DNA from: Arthrobacter sp. PvP023
GTDB lineage: Bacteria > Actinomycetota > Actinomycetes > Actinomycetales > Micrococcaceae
Length of the DNA stretch: 64,000 bases
NCBI RefSeq assembly: GCF_017832975.1
Contig: NZ_JAFIBI010000001.1
Span: 3,658,001-3,722,000 of the forward strand
Reading direction: 5' to 3'
Part shown: in pieces, positions 39,836 to 47,905 of the stretch
Numbering within the stretch: the stretch's first letter is position 1
Layout: each line of letters starts with the position of its first letter
The notes under the pieces: model-generated
Seen by the model: the letters and a program-made list of their open reading frames with translations, nothing else
What the model was told of the DNA's origin: nothing
Database searches by the model: none
Made by a program: the position numbers and the translations under genes

Positions 39836-40363
39836 ATGCAGCAATCGCACCACGTTCCGGGTTTTACGGTCCGGTTGGCTGACCCGGGAGCCGGCCAGCC
39901 GGCGGACAACGCCGCGCCGTCAGTGGCGGTCCGCGGGAAGAGCTTCAGGCAGCGCCGCAGGAACCGCCATGGCCGCGGCCTGCGCGGTGAATTGATGCTG
40001 CCCACGCTGCCCGGTTACCGCACCCGTTCCGACCGCTTCGACGAGATGGTCATGGACTCCGCCCAGCGCCTCCATGACATCTGGGGAAAGCCCTTGGACG
40101 GTGTCAGGTTTGCTGTCGACGAGATCCCGCAGGGCCTGGAGCAACTGGTCGCGGACCGGTCCCCTGCGCCCATGGGCCTGTACGAGCCCGCCACCGCCGG
40201 CGAAGGTCCCGTGATCACCCTCTACCGCCGTGTCATCGAGAACGCCTGCTCCAGCCGCGAAGAACTCCAGGACCTGGTGCATGACGTCGTGGTGGAGCGG
40301 ACCGCCGAAATGCTCGGGGTTGCACCCGAGACACTGGACCCCGTGTACCGGCGCCGCTACTAG
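39836..40363 (+). CDS. Metallopeptidase-family protein (PF06262-like) lacking HExxH
   Basis: 175 residues from the ATG at 39836. A candidate -10, TAGAGT, ends 7 nt before this ATG, so the mRNA may be leaderless. The C-terminal 120 residues match the minimal zincin family: RTRSDRFDEMVMDSAQRLHD, VRFAVDEIPQGLE, ITLYRRVIENACSSREEL. The zinc motif expected as HExxH reads HDVVVER, so catalytic activity is doubtful. From memory, mycobacterial Rv3259 next to whiB2 is the counterpart. The basic N-terminal 55 residues may be disordered. Divergent from DUF3499. Confidence 0.85.
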   Translation: MQQSHHVPGFTVRLADPGAGQPADNAAPSVAVRGKSFRQRRRNRHGRGLRGELMLPTLPGYRTRSDRFDEMVMDSAQRLHDIWGKPLDGVRFAVDEIPQGLEQLVADRSPAPMGLYEPATAGEGPVITLYRRVIENACSSREELQDLVHDVVVERTAEMLGVAPETLDPVYRRRY

Positions 40364-40369
40364 CCGGTG

Positions 40370-42103
40370 CTAGTAGCCCAGTTTCACGGCGACCTGCTCC
40401 TGTCCGGCGGCCCCCGGGGCAACCGCCACCGTGGCGATGTCCGCGCGACCGTTCTGTTCCAGCAGCACCGTGCCGTAGGCGGCGTCGCCGGAGGCTGACA
40501 CTACGTACCCGAGCACCTCAGCATCGTCCACTTCCCCCGGCACCTTGATAACCGTCGTCGTTCCGCCCGCAATGTCCGCGGTGGCGGCCGCGCGGACCTT
40601 GCCGTCGGCCGTAATGGGCGTGTAGGTGATCTTGGCCCGGTCCTCGGGTGCACCGAAGACCAGATACCGTTCCCCACCGCGCGGTACGGTGACCACGTGC
40701 TGGCTGCCGAGCCTGGCTGACGCTGCCGACCACGCGAAGTCCGTGGCACTGTCCGATTTGAGGCCGCGGGCAAGCCGCGCAGCAGCGGCGAAGGACACAT
40801 CGGAACTGGCTGCGACCGTGTACTGGCCGGCCGGTACTCCGGCCAGCGAAACCTCGGTTACGGACCCGCCTTTGGCTGTCACGACTCCGCCGCCTGGCAG
40901 TGCCTTTTGGCCGTCACGTCCATACAGCTTGATTTCCACCACGGCATCGGCCGGGCCGGGAACAGCGATCTGGAGGGCCGCTGAGGCATCCGCAAACCCC
41001 TGTTTGGCGGTGAGAGCCTTCGCTGATGCGGGATCCTGGATGTCCAGGCCGGACATCACCTGACGGGTTGCGGGTGCCGCGCCGGGCACGATGAAGTCCA
41101 CACCGCCGGGGGTGAGCCCCCGTAGGACACTCTGCTGGATGACTGCGGTGACCGGACCGCCCGCACTGCGCGCATGGATGCTGAGCTTTTCCTGATCCGG
41201 AGCAAGCCCGGCCAGCACGATGGACCGGGTGGTTCCCGGCGCAACCAGGAGTCCCCTGCTGCCGGGAGCCTGGATCTGGCCCTGCGCACCGTACAGCTCC
41301 AGGCTGACGGTGGCCGGGGTGCTGGAAGCATTGCTGAGGTTGAGGACCGCTGTCCGTCCCAGCGACGTGTTCGCCCCCACCAGCCACAGGTCGTTTGCCG
41401 GCTGCTGGCAGCCTGCAGCCGCCGAGCCCTGGAGGTCACCGTCCGTGGCGGTGTAGCTCATGACCGCGCCCGCGGTGGCCTGTTGGTTACCCACTGCGTC
41501 CGCGCTCAGGACGCTGACGGAATCCACCGGGCGCTGCGAAACGACGCCTGCGAGCAGCGCGGGAGGGGCAGCCGACGTGGTGGGACTGCCGGGATTCTTG
41601 GCAATTTCGGTCAGGGGATTTCCGTTGAGCTCCGCAAGCCTGCTGCCGGGCAGGGCACCGGAGTTGGTGCTCAGCACGGCAGCATTGACCAGGCTCTTGG
41701 CCGTGGCCGATTCCGGGCTGAACTGAGGGTCGGTGCCGACGGCGGTGCCCTCCAGCAAGCGGGCCGGGCCGGGGCAGATCCCCACGTTGCTGCCCGCTGG
41801 GACTGCAGCCAGCGGCGCTTCAAGCGCGCGGCTGCCTGCGCTTTGGGGGACCATCGACGCTGCCGCGACCAGGCTGCCGGCGGCGGCCACGATGATCACA
41901 GCTGAGGCCATCCCGGCGACCGTTCCGCGGACGGATAGTCCGCGCCCGTTGAGGCTTTTCAGGCTGCCGGCAGCGGGAGTTCCGTTCGCCGTCCCGCCCG
42001 CTGCGCCGGAGCCGTCCGCCGCATCCGCCGCATCCTGTGCACCCGCCGCGGAGTTTACGTCACCAGGTACCTGCGGCACGTCGTCGTTCGCGTCCTTATG
42101 CAT
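40370..42103 (-). CDS. DUF5719 family secreted or membrane-anchored protein
   Basis: 577 residues from the ATG at 42103, which overlaps the upstream GT2 stop by 8 nt; the frame is open to 42133. The cytosolic N-terminus is Ala/Asp/Gly-rich, followed by one membrane helix (about residues 62-85, GMASAVIIVAAAGSLVAAAS). The rest is an extracytoplasmic beta-rich region with repeated Ig-like strands. The pairing with a giant GT2 membrane protein and WhiB recurs in Micrococcaceae. Function unknown; a surface adhesin or glycan partner is plausible. Confidence 0.85.
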   Translation of the reverse strand: MHKDANDDVPQVPGDVNSAAGAQDAADAADGSGAAGGTANGTPAAGSLKSLNGRGLSVRGTVAGMASAVIIVAAAGSLVAAASMVPQSAGSRALEAPLAAVPAGSNVGICPGPARLLEGTAVGTDPQFSPESATAKSLVNAAVLSTNSGALPGSRLAELNGNPLTEIAKNPGSPTTSAAPPALLAGVVSQRPVDSVSVLSADAVGNQQATAGAVMSYTATDGDLQGSAAAGCQQPANDLWLVGANTSLGRTAVLNLSNASSTPATVSLELYGAQGQIQAPGSRGLLVAPGTTRSIVLAGLAPDQEKLSIHARSAGGPVTAVIQQSVLRGLTPGGVDFIVPGAAPATRQVMSGLDIQDPASAKALTAKQGFADASAALQIAVPGPADAVVEIKLYGRDGQKALPGGGVVTAKGGSVTEVSLAGVPAGQYTVAASSDVSFAAAARLARGLKSDSATDFAWSAASARLGSQHVVTVPRGGERYLVFGAPEDRAKITYTPITADGKVRAAATADIAGGTTTVIKVPGEVDDAEVLGYVVSASGDAAYGTVLLEQNGRADIATVAVAPGAAGQEQVAVKLGY

Positions 42104-45100
42104 GCTGATGTTCCTTACGCAGGGAGCCTTCATCCCGGGAGAGGCCGGTGTTCGGCCGGCGGGCGGGCATGGGGATTGCGAGCAGGACGGTGAGTCCGAT
42201 CACCGTTGCCTGCACGACAGCGGACCACACTGCCCACGGGTTGTCGTACCGGATGGTGAGCTGGCCGCCCTGGGCGGGGAGGGTGAACGCTTGGGACCAG
42301 CCGGACGTTGTGGACGTCAGCCGCCGGCCGTCCATCCACGCAGTCCATCCCGGATCGGAACGTTCGGCGAGAACCACGAGCCTGCCTTCCGGCCCTTCCG
42401 GAACAGCGGCATCAACACTTTCCAGGTCCGATGGCAAGAGCCCGATGGCAGCGCCGGCGCCGTCCACGATGCGCACCCGGTGCGCAACGTCGGCGGCGTC
42501 GATGACAGGCTGGTTGAGCGGGCTGATCCGCCAGAGCCAGCCGACGTTTGTCTGCCCCACCGCCACCAGTCCGGGCACGGCATCCATGCGGCTCGCCGTC
42601 AGCTGCGCTGCAGTATCCGAGGCCCGCAGGACAACGAACCCAGCGCCAAGGCGTTCCAGCTCAGGCCTCGGGTCCACGCCCTGGCCCGCGACCACTGTGG
42701 CAACGACGCTGCGCAGTGCCGCCGTGACGGCGTCGTCATCCCTGACCGTTTCCTTGCCGGGTTCGCCCATGATGTTGCGGGCGGCCGCAATGGTGGACAG
42801 TCCGTCGAGGGTAGTCCCGGCACCCCTCACGATCGAGGCGTCGAAGCTTCCGTCATCCGCTGTGTCGATGACCAGGGTACGGGTCTGCTCGGGCCCCTGG
42901 CCGCGGTCGATGGCCGTGGCCGGCAGGGTCCGCGCGGCCGTGGGAGCGATCTGCCGCGGGGTTCCCAGGGGTGCGGTGCCCGGAGGGGTCGTGCCCGCCG
43001 CCGCCGGTGCTGCCCCGGATGCGGACTGCAGCAGATTTCCGGCTGCCCAGGCGGTCAATCCGGCCACGGGCCCGGCGAGGAGCAGCACCATCGCAAGGAC
43101 GGACAGGGCCTGGAGGACGATCCGGCGGACGGGAGGGGCTTCGGCCGCCTTCTCAGAGAAGCAGAGCAGGCCGTCGGCACCGATCAGGGCGGCGCCCAGC
43201 AGCAGGAAGCCGGACGCGGACACAACCGGTCCGGTGAAGGGGGTGACGAGGGTGTCGGCGCCGGCACCGCTGGCCACGTGGCTGGCGAGCCAGCCGCCCG
43301 CAAGGATGATCAGGGCGGCAACCCACAAAGCGCGGGCCACGCGGGTGCGCTTGCCCGGGACGAACAGTGCCGCCGTTGCAAGTGCCAGGACAGGGAACCC
43401 GATCAGCAGTGCCAGGAGCAGCGCCCACGGCACGGCAGACCCGCCGAAGACCGGAAGGCCGGCCAAACCGCCGTCGGCATCGAAATACAGCGGCTGTCCC
43501 AGAACCTGCTGCCACAACGGCGCGCCGTCAAAACCGAGCGGGACGCCGGGGTCCGCGAGCAGCGCCCGGGGGCGCTCAAGAACGGAAATGCCGAACGGAA
43601 TGAAGAGCGCGGCGCTCGGCAGCAGCGCCCACCATACGGTGCGGCCGCGCCTGCCCAGCAGGATCCCGGCCAGGACAACCACGACGGCGGACGGAAGCAG
43701 TAAGGACGGAGCGGACGCTGCCACGACAGCCAGCGCCAGGCCGGCAGCCGCTGCAGCAGTCCAGGAAGGCGTGCCGTTGACGCCCGGCTTGGCCGGAGGC
43801 TTTTCCAGGAAGCGCCGGTCCCCCGGTTCGGGAACCGCGAAGCGTCCCCGGCCGCGGGCGGTGCCGGTGGCACGCAGCAGTGCCACCACCAGCAACGGCA
43901 CCATGATGTGCGCAACCAGGGCGCCAAGGCGCCCCTGGTTCAGTGCAACCTGCAGGACGGGCGCCCCGCCCCACACGACGGCTGCCACGAGGCGGAACCG
44001 GCGCCGCGTGGTCAGGGCTCCTGCCGCAAACCACGCAGCGAGAGCGGAGAGCGGCATGGCAAGGAGCAGCAGCCACGCCAGGGCGCTGTTCGCATCGCCA
44101 CCGCCGGCGAGGCCAAGGATCCACAGCAGAAGGGCGAACGGGTCGCCGTGGCCGGGCAGTCCGGCACCGAGTCCGATCCACCAGCTGGTGGCGTGGTGCC
44201 AGATGTCCGATATCTTCGACGAGACCGGGATCAGGGCGCCGCCGGAGACGGCTTCGGCGCGGAATAGTCCGGAGAGCCCAAACAGCGAAGCCGCCGCTGT
44301 GAGAATTACCGCCAGAAGGGCGCCGTTGCCCACCCAGCCGCGTTCCGAAGTGGTCAGGGCGGCAAAGTCATCAGTGGAATCACCGCTGGGCTGTTCGGCC
44401 AGCGGATCCGTCCGGGCCGAGTCCCCGCCCGGGTCGTCGGAGCCCAGGGCTTCAATAAGGGAACGCCGGTGGGCCCAGACCTCGCGGCGCGGCGTCTGCA
44501 GTCCCTTGATCACCGAGCGGCGGATCCGTCGCGTTCTGGCCGCGTCGCGGCGTCCGCGGATCACGGCCCCCGGCCGCCCCAGCGCAACGAACGTCGCCAT
44601 GAGTTGGGAAAATCCGTGACCGGGATCCTTAACGGCAATGCTGAGGACGAGCTTGAACAAACTCCCCAGCAGCGCCCCTGCCGCATGCAGCGGCACCTTC
44701 CACCACACTGTGTGCTTGAGGCGCAGGTAGACCTGGGCTTTCCGGGCGGCACTTGCACTTCCCAGCGCATGCGGCCGGTGCGAAACGTGGAACATCCGGG
44801 CGGTGGGCACCACTACTACGCGGTGCCCGGCCAGGCGGTTGCGCCAGCAGAAGTCCACATCGTCACCGGTGCCCGGAAGGGCGGAGTCAAATCCGCCCAG
44901 TTCCTCCCAGACGTCCCGCCGCACGAGCATGCCGGCGGAGTTGACCGCGAAGGTATCGCTGCGGCCGTCGTACTGCCCCTGGTCGAGTTCGTCCGCCTCA
45001 ATGAGGGTGAGCCGTTCAGCCCAGCGGCTGGTGGAAAGCCCGACGTCGATCAGCCGGCGCCTGGCGTCCCAGTCCAGCTGTTTGCACCCCGCCACCGTCA

Positions 45101-45563
45101 CCGACGGCGCACGCTCCACGGCATGGAGCAGTTCGGCAAGCGCCTCCGGCGCGGGAGCGGCGTCGTCGTGCAGCAGCCAGATCCACTCGGCGTCGTTACG
45201 GGAGTCCGCGTTCCGGGGTGCCAGGTTCGCCAGGGCGGCCTTGACCGCCTCCCCCATCCCGGTCCGTCCCTGCTGGAAGGTGGTGACATTGGCCTCGCCG
45301 AACGCCTGGTCAAGCAAGGCCAGGGAATTGTCCCGCGAGCCGGTGTCAACGCCAATAGACGCATCCACCGGACGGGTTTGCTGTGACAATGCCGCCAAGG
45401 TCCTGGGAAGATAGTCACCGCCGTTGTGGGCGACCACAACGGCGGTGACATGTACTACTTGAAGAATTAGACTGCTCGCTTCCTCAGCCGACGGCGCTCG
45501 CGCTCGGAGAGGCCTCCCCAAATGCCAAAGCGTTCGTCGTTCGACAGCGCGTATTCCAGGCAC
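42096..45563 (-). CDS. Giant membrane glycosyltransferase family 2 protein
   Basis: Up to 1155 residues. The catalytic GT2 domain begins VTAVVVAHNGGDYLPRTLAA, with WLLHDDAAPAPEAL carrying the DXD-like acidic residues and GTGDDVDFCWRNRLAGHRVV further on. About a dozen membrane helices and a large external part follow. It probably adds sugars to a surface polymer. The start is uncertain: the ATG at 45563 lies deep inside whiB. The GT fold would begin near 45455, where no ATG or GTG stands in frame; the GTG at 45437 would cut the first strand. Translational coupling to whiB is likely. Confidence 0.88.
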   Translation of the reverse strand: MPGIRAVERRTLWHLGRPLRARAPSAEEASSLILQVVHVTAVVVAHNGGDYLPRTLAALSQQTRPVDASIGVDTGSRDNSLALLDQAFGEANVTTFQQGRTGMGEAVKAALANLAPRNADSRNDAEWIWLLHDDAAPAPEALAELLHAVERAPSVTVAGCKQLDWDARRRLIDVGLSTSRWAERLTLIEADELDQGQYDGRSDTFAVNSAGMLVRRDVWEELGGFDSALPGTGDDVDFCWRNRLAGHRVVVVPTARMFHVSHRPHALGSASAARKAQVYLRLKHTVWWKVPLHAAGALLGSLFKLVLSIAVKDPGHGFSQLMATFVALGRPGAVIRGRRDAARTRRIRRSVIKGLQTPRREVWAHRRSLIEALGSDDPGGDSARTDPLAEQPSGDSTDDFAALTTSERGWVGNGALLAVILTAAASLFGLSGLFRAEAVSGGALIPVSSKISDIWHHATSWWIGLGAGLPGHGDPFALLLWILGLAGGGDANSALAWLLLLAMPLSALAAWFAAGALTTRRRFRLVAAVVWGGAPVLQVALNQGRLGALVAHIMVPLLVVALLRATGTARGRGRFAVPEPGDRRFLEKPPAKPGVNGTPSWTAAAAAGLALAVVAASAPSLLLPSAVVVVLAGILLGRRGRTVWWALLPSAALFIPFGISVLERPRALLADPGVPLGFDGAPLWQQVLGQPLYFDADGGLAGLPVFGGSAVPWALLLALLIGFPVLALATAALFVPGKRTRVARALWVAALIILAGGWLASHVASGAGADTLVTPFTGPVVSASGFLLLGAALIGADGLLCFSEKAAEAPPVRRIVLQALSVLAMVLLLAGPVAGLTAWAAGNLLQSASGAAPAAAGTTPPGTAPLGTPRQIAPTAARTLPATAIDRGQGPEQTRTLVIDTADDGSFDASIVRGAGTTLDGLSTIAAARNIMGEPGKETVRDDDAVTAALRSVVATVVAGQGVDPRPELERLGAGFVVLRASDTAAQLTASRMDAVPGLVAVGQTNVGWLWRISPLNQPVIDAADVAHRVRIVDGAGAAIGLLPSDLESVDAAVPEGPEGRLVVLAERSDPGWTAWMDGRRLTSTTSGWSQAFTLPAQGGQLTIRYDNPWAVWSAVVQATVIGLTVLLAIPMPARRPNTGLSRDEGSLRKEHQHA

Positions 45564-46012
45564 TGAGAGCGTACGTTGCAGGCGCCGCAGACTTTCTTGG
45601 CGTCACGGGTGGAGCCCCCCTTTTCAGGGAAGAATGCCTCCGGATCCGTCTGGGCGCACAAAGCGTCCGTCTGCCATCCGAGTTCGCCTTCGTCGTCGAA
45701 GTTCTGCTCGAAAGGAAGCCCGATCCAGACCGGCTGCGCGGTGGTTTCCGAATGGAGGGTCCGCAATTCCATTGGAGGATCGTGGAGATCATCGTCCTGG
45801 TCCGGGTTGCCCGCCAGAAGGGCTTCGTGCGCCGCAAGGAAGGCCGTGGCCTGGTCCTGCAGCAAATCGCTGGTGCTTTGGTTGTACCGCTCGGCGGCAT
45901 CCGGGTCGGCCGGATCTACATACCAATCGCTTGGTACGCCGCGTGAGCGGTACTTTGCCGACGCCTGTCCGGCGACGACTGCATCTTCCTGGATACGCTC
46001 AACTTGCCCCAT
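45467..46012 (-). CDS. WhiB family iron-sulfur regulator with long N-terminal extension
   Basis: 181 residues. The ATG at 46012 is chosen for a perfect SD (AGGAGGG, 9 nt upstream). The C-terminal WhiB domain has four Cys (DALCAQTDPEAFFPEKGG, then KKVCGACNVRSQC), the GIWGG turn (FGIWGGLSERERRRLRKRAV) and a basic tail. It is most like WhiB2/WhmD by context. The first 80 or so residues are acidic and extra to the usual 80-130-residue family length. WhiB2 controls septation in mycelial and mycobacterial relatives. A candidate promoter with an operator-like repeat lies upstream. Confidence 0.93.
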   Translation of the reverse strand: MGQVERIQEDAVVAGQASAKYRSRGVPSDWYVDPADPDAAERYNQSTSDLLQDQATAFLAAHEALLAGNPDQDDDLHDPPMELRTLHSETTAQPVWIGLPFEQNFDDEGELGWQTDALCAQTDPEAFFPEKGGSTRDAKKVCGACNVRSQCLEYALSNDERFGIWGGLSERERRRLRKRAV

Positions 46013-46021
46013 TTGTGGCGT

Positions 46022-46028
46022 CCCTCCT
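46022..46028 (-). promoter_or_regulatory. Strong Shine-Dalgarno deciding the whiB start
   Basis: The minus strand reads AGGAGGG, 9 nt before the ATG at 46012. The frame is open further to 46060, but no SD precedes that ATG. Confidence 0.8.
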
Positions 46029-46103
46029 GAATTGCTGCCCGTGGCTGAATACTTGGACACTCGGTTGTGTGGCCTGCATTTTGCGCTTGGCGTTCGATAA
46101 CTA

Positions 46104-46133
46104 ATTACACGTGTGTAAGTAGTCGGGAGTCAA
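46104..46133 (-). promoter_or_regulatory. whiB promoter with inverted repeat over the -10
   Basis: The minus strand has TTGACT (46128-46133), an 18-nt spacer and TGTAAT (46104-46109), each a 5/6 match to consensus. TTACAC and GTGTAA (46105-46118, 2-nt centre) form an inverted repeat over the -10 and the end of the spacer, where a repressor could block polymerase. The predicted leader is about 85 nt. Confidence 0.5.
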
Positions 46134-46417
46134 GCGGCAGCAGGGATAATAATCAACTCCGGACGGAATCCGCCGCCACGCCACGCCCGTGATTTTTGGC
46201 CGGCTCGCCGCCATCACGGGAATTTTGACAGCATACTGACTAGTTTCCTGTGAATTTTCCGGGAATTCCGGGGAATCCGCCTGCAACTGTGATTTTCGCC
46301 AACAAAGTTAGCAAAAAATAACGTGGCGCAGATCACATGGCCCTGCGGGCTGTCCCCGGCCCCCGCGGCCCCGCCTGGCACCTCCCGCCCCGGCGGGCAC
46401 CGTGGCAAGATGTTGGC

Positions 46418-47122
46418 ATGAACATCCCGGCGATCGACCTGATGACTGCCCTGCGGTCCGGCCACTCCACCTCACCGCGACTGACCTGGTACGGACCGGA
46501 CGCCGAGCGGGTGGAACTGTCCGGCCGCGTCCTGGACAACTGGGTCGCAAAGACGAGCAACCTGCTGCAGGACGAACTTGACGCCGAGCCCGGGATGCGG
46601 CTGCGGCTGGACCTTCCGGTGCACTGGAAGTCCATGGTCCTGGCCCTCGCCGCCTGGCAGCTCGGTATGGAAGTTGTCCTTGACTCCGCCGACGCCGACC
46701 TCCTCGCCACCGAGTCACCGGACGCCGGACAGGAGCACGGCGCGTACGACGCCGTCATCGCGGTGCCGCTGCCGGCATTGGCCATGCGCTGGCCCGGGGA
46801 GCTGCCTCCCGGCGTCGTCGACTTCGCCGCCGAAGTGCGTTCGCACGGCGACGTCTTTATGGCGCACGAAGATCCGGAAGGTTCCAACCGGGCCGTCGTG
46901 TCGTCGGCCGGCACCCTGCATCCGCACTCAGACCTGCTGGAAGGGTTCGCTGCCGCCCACGACGCGGGAGTGAGGTTACTGGTCCGGGCCGGCGACGGGC
47001 TGGAAGCTGCCCTCGCCCAGTCGCTGGGTGCCTGGCATAGCGGTGGGTCCGTCGTGCTGGTCCACCCTGACGTCACAGTGACGGACAAGCTCCTCAGCGA
47101 CGAACGGGTCCAGGGAGGGTAG
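46418..47122 (+). CDS. TIGR03089 family protein
   Basis: 234 residues from the ATG at 46418; the open frame from 46337 has a Pro/Arg-rich lead that is unlikely to be translated. The protein resembles the N-terminal part of AMP-binding enzymes (SPRLTWYGPDAERVELSGRV, LDNWVAKTSNLLQDELDAEP) but is far too short and lacks the P-loop and hinge motifs. This is the actinobacterial TIGR03089 family, which I recall beside LCP and GtrA genes in mycobacteria. Function unknown. Confidence 0.87.
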   Translation: MNIPAIDLMTALRSGHSTSPRLTWYGPDAERVELSGRVLDNWVAKTSNLLQDELDAEPGMRLRLDLPVHWKSMVLALAAWQLGMEVVLDSADADLLATESPDAGQEHGAYDAVIAVPLPALAMRWPGELPPGVVDFAAEVRSHGDVFMAHEDPEGSNRAVVSSAGTLHPHSDLLEGFAAAHDAGVRLLVRAGDGLEAALAQSLGAWHSGGSVVLVHPDVTVTDKLLSDERVQGG

Positions 47123-47134
47123 TCCCCGCCTGGC

Positions 47135-47722
47135 CTAGCTGCTGCGGGTCGGACCGGGAAGGTCGGTATCCTCCACCTGGTCCGGCGCCTCGGTAGCTGG
47201 AACCCGTACCGGGCGCTGGTTCTGGTGGTGGTGGTGCAATTCCATGATTTCGTGGTCGTGCGAGAAAGCCGGCTCTTCGTCGAGTTCCTTGTTGAAGACG
47301 AGGAACCTGTAAGCGAAAAAGCGCACCACGGTGGCTACGAGGATGCCGGCCACGCCCGCCAGAAACAGCATGTTCTTGTCCGTGATGCCGAAGGAATACT
47401 TGGCCAGGGCCGTGAACCCGGTCGAAATGCCGATGCCGATGCCGTTGATCAGAATGAACATGAAGAACTCGCGGATCACGTTGTCCTGGCGGCGGTGGCG
47501 GAAGGTCCAGAACCGGTTCGCGATCCAGGAGAAAATCGTGGCAATCGTGGCACCGACGAACCGGGCCTTGGCCTCGCTGTCCGTCATGGGGCCGTGCATC
47601 AGGTAGTAGGTCAGGCCGTTATCGATAACGAAGGCGACACCGCCAACGGCGCCGAACTTGGCCACCTCGCGCCAGAAAAGCGAGGCGAGTCCGCGCAAAC
47701 GTTCTGCAAGTGTGTAAAACAT
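47135..47722 (-). CDS. GtrA family membrane protein
   Basis: 195 residues with four membrane helices in about the first 140 residues. KFGAVGGVAFVIDNGLTYYL and SWIANRFWTFRHRR are the GtrA signature, with the conserved N-R-x-W-T-F. GtrA proteins move polyprenyl-linked sugars or act in teichoic acid and arabinogalactan pathways. The hydrophilic C-terminal 55 residues are His-rich (LHHHHQNQ). Convergent with TIGR03089 and divergent from purK. Confidence 0.93.
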   Translation of the reverse strand: MFYTLAERLRGLASLFWREVAKFGAVGGVAFVIDNGLTYYLMHGPMTDSEAKARFVGATIATIFSWIANRFWTFRHRRQDNVIREFFMFILINGIGIGISTGFTALAKYSFGITDKNMLFLAGVAGILVATVVRFFAYRFLVFNKELDEEPAFSHDHEIMELHHHHQNQRPVRVPATEAPDQVEDTDLPGPTRSS

Positions 47723-47905
47723 GACCCTCCATGGCCGACTGAAATTTCAGGCCACAGGGCCGAGAACCTATTTTAGCCCGCAAAGCTGGGAGCCGCCCCG
47801 CCGGGCCGGGAGCGCGGTCTCCTGCGGCGCCGCTATGACGCAAAATTCCCGGTTGAAACAGTGGTGAAGCCCGGAACACCGCTGCTCTTCTGTAGGCTGG
47901 CTCTT

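Larger units (their letters stand above)
46013..46417. other. 405-bp divergent regulatory region, whiB / TIGR03089
   Basis: No gene seen. AT-rich against its surroundings. For whiB it holds a candidate promoter at 46104-46133, an inverted repeat at 46105-46118 and the SD at 46022-46028. For the plus strand there is a consensus TTGACA at 46225-46230 with only a weak -10 (TGTGAA) 18 nt on. Repeats of GAATT/GGAAT character lie at 46253-46280. Confidence 0.6.

Noticed and set aside
41733..43703. 656-residue plus-strand open frame
   Set aside because: Antisense to the DUF5719 and GT2 genes; low-complexity Gly/Arg/Gln shadow.
42148..44619. 823-residue plus-strand open frame
   Set aside because: Antisense to the GT2 membrane protein; Ser/Arg/Pro/Ala shadow with no hydrophobic pattern or motif.
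46337..46417. 27-residue upstream extension of TIGR03089
   Set aside because: Pro/Arg-rich lead lacking family similarity; the ATG at 46418 begins the conserved part.
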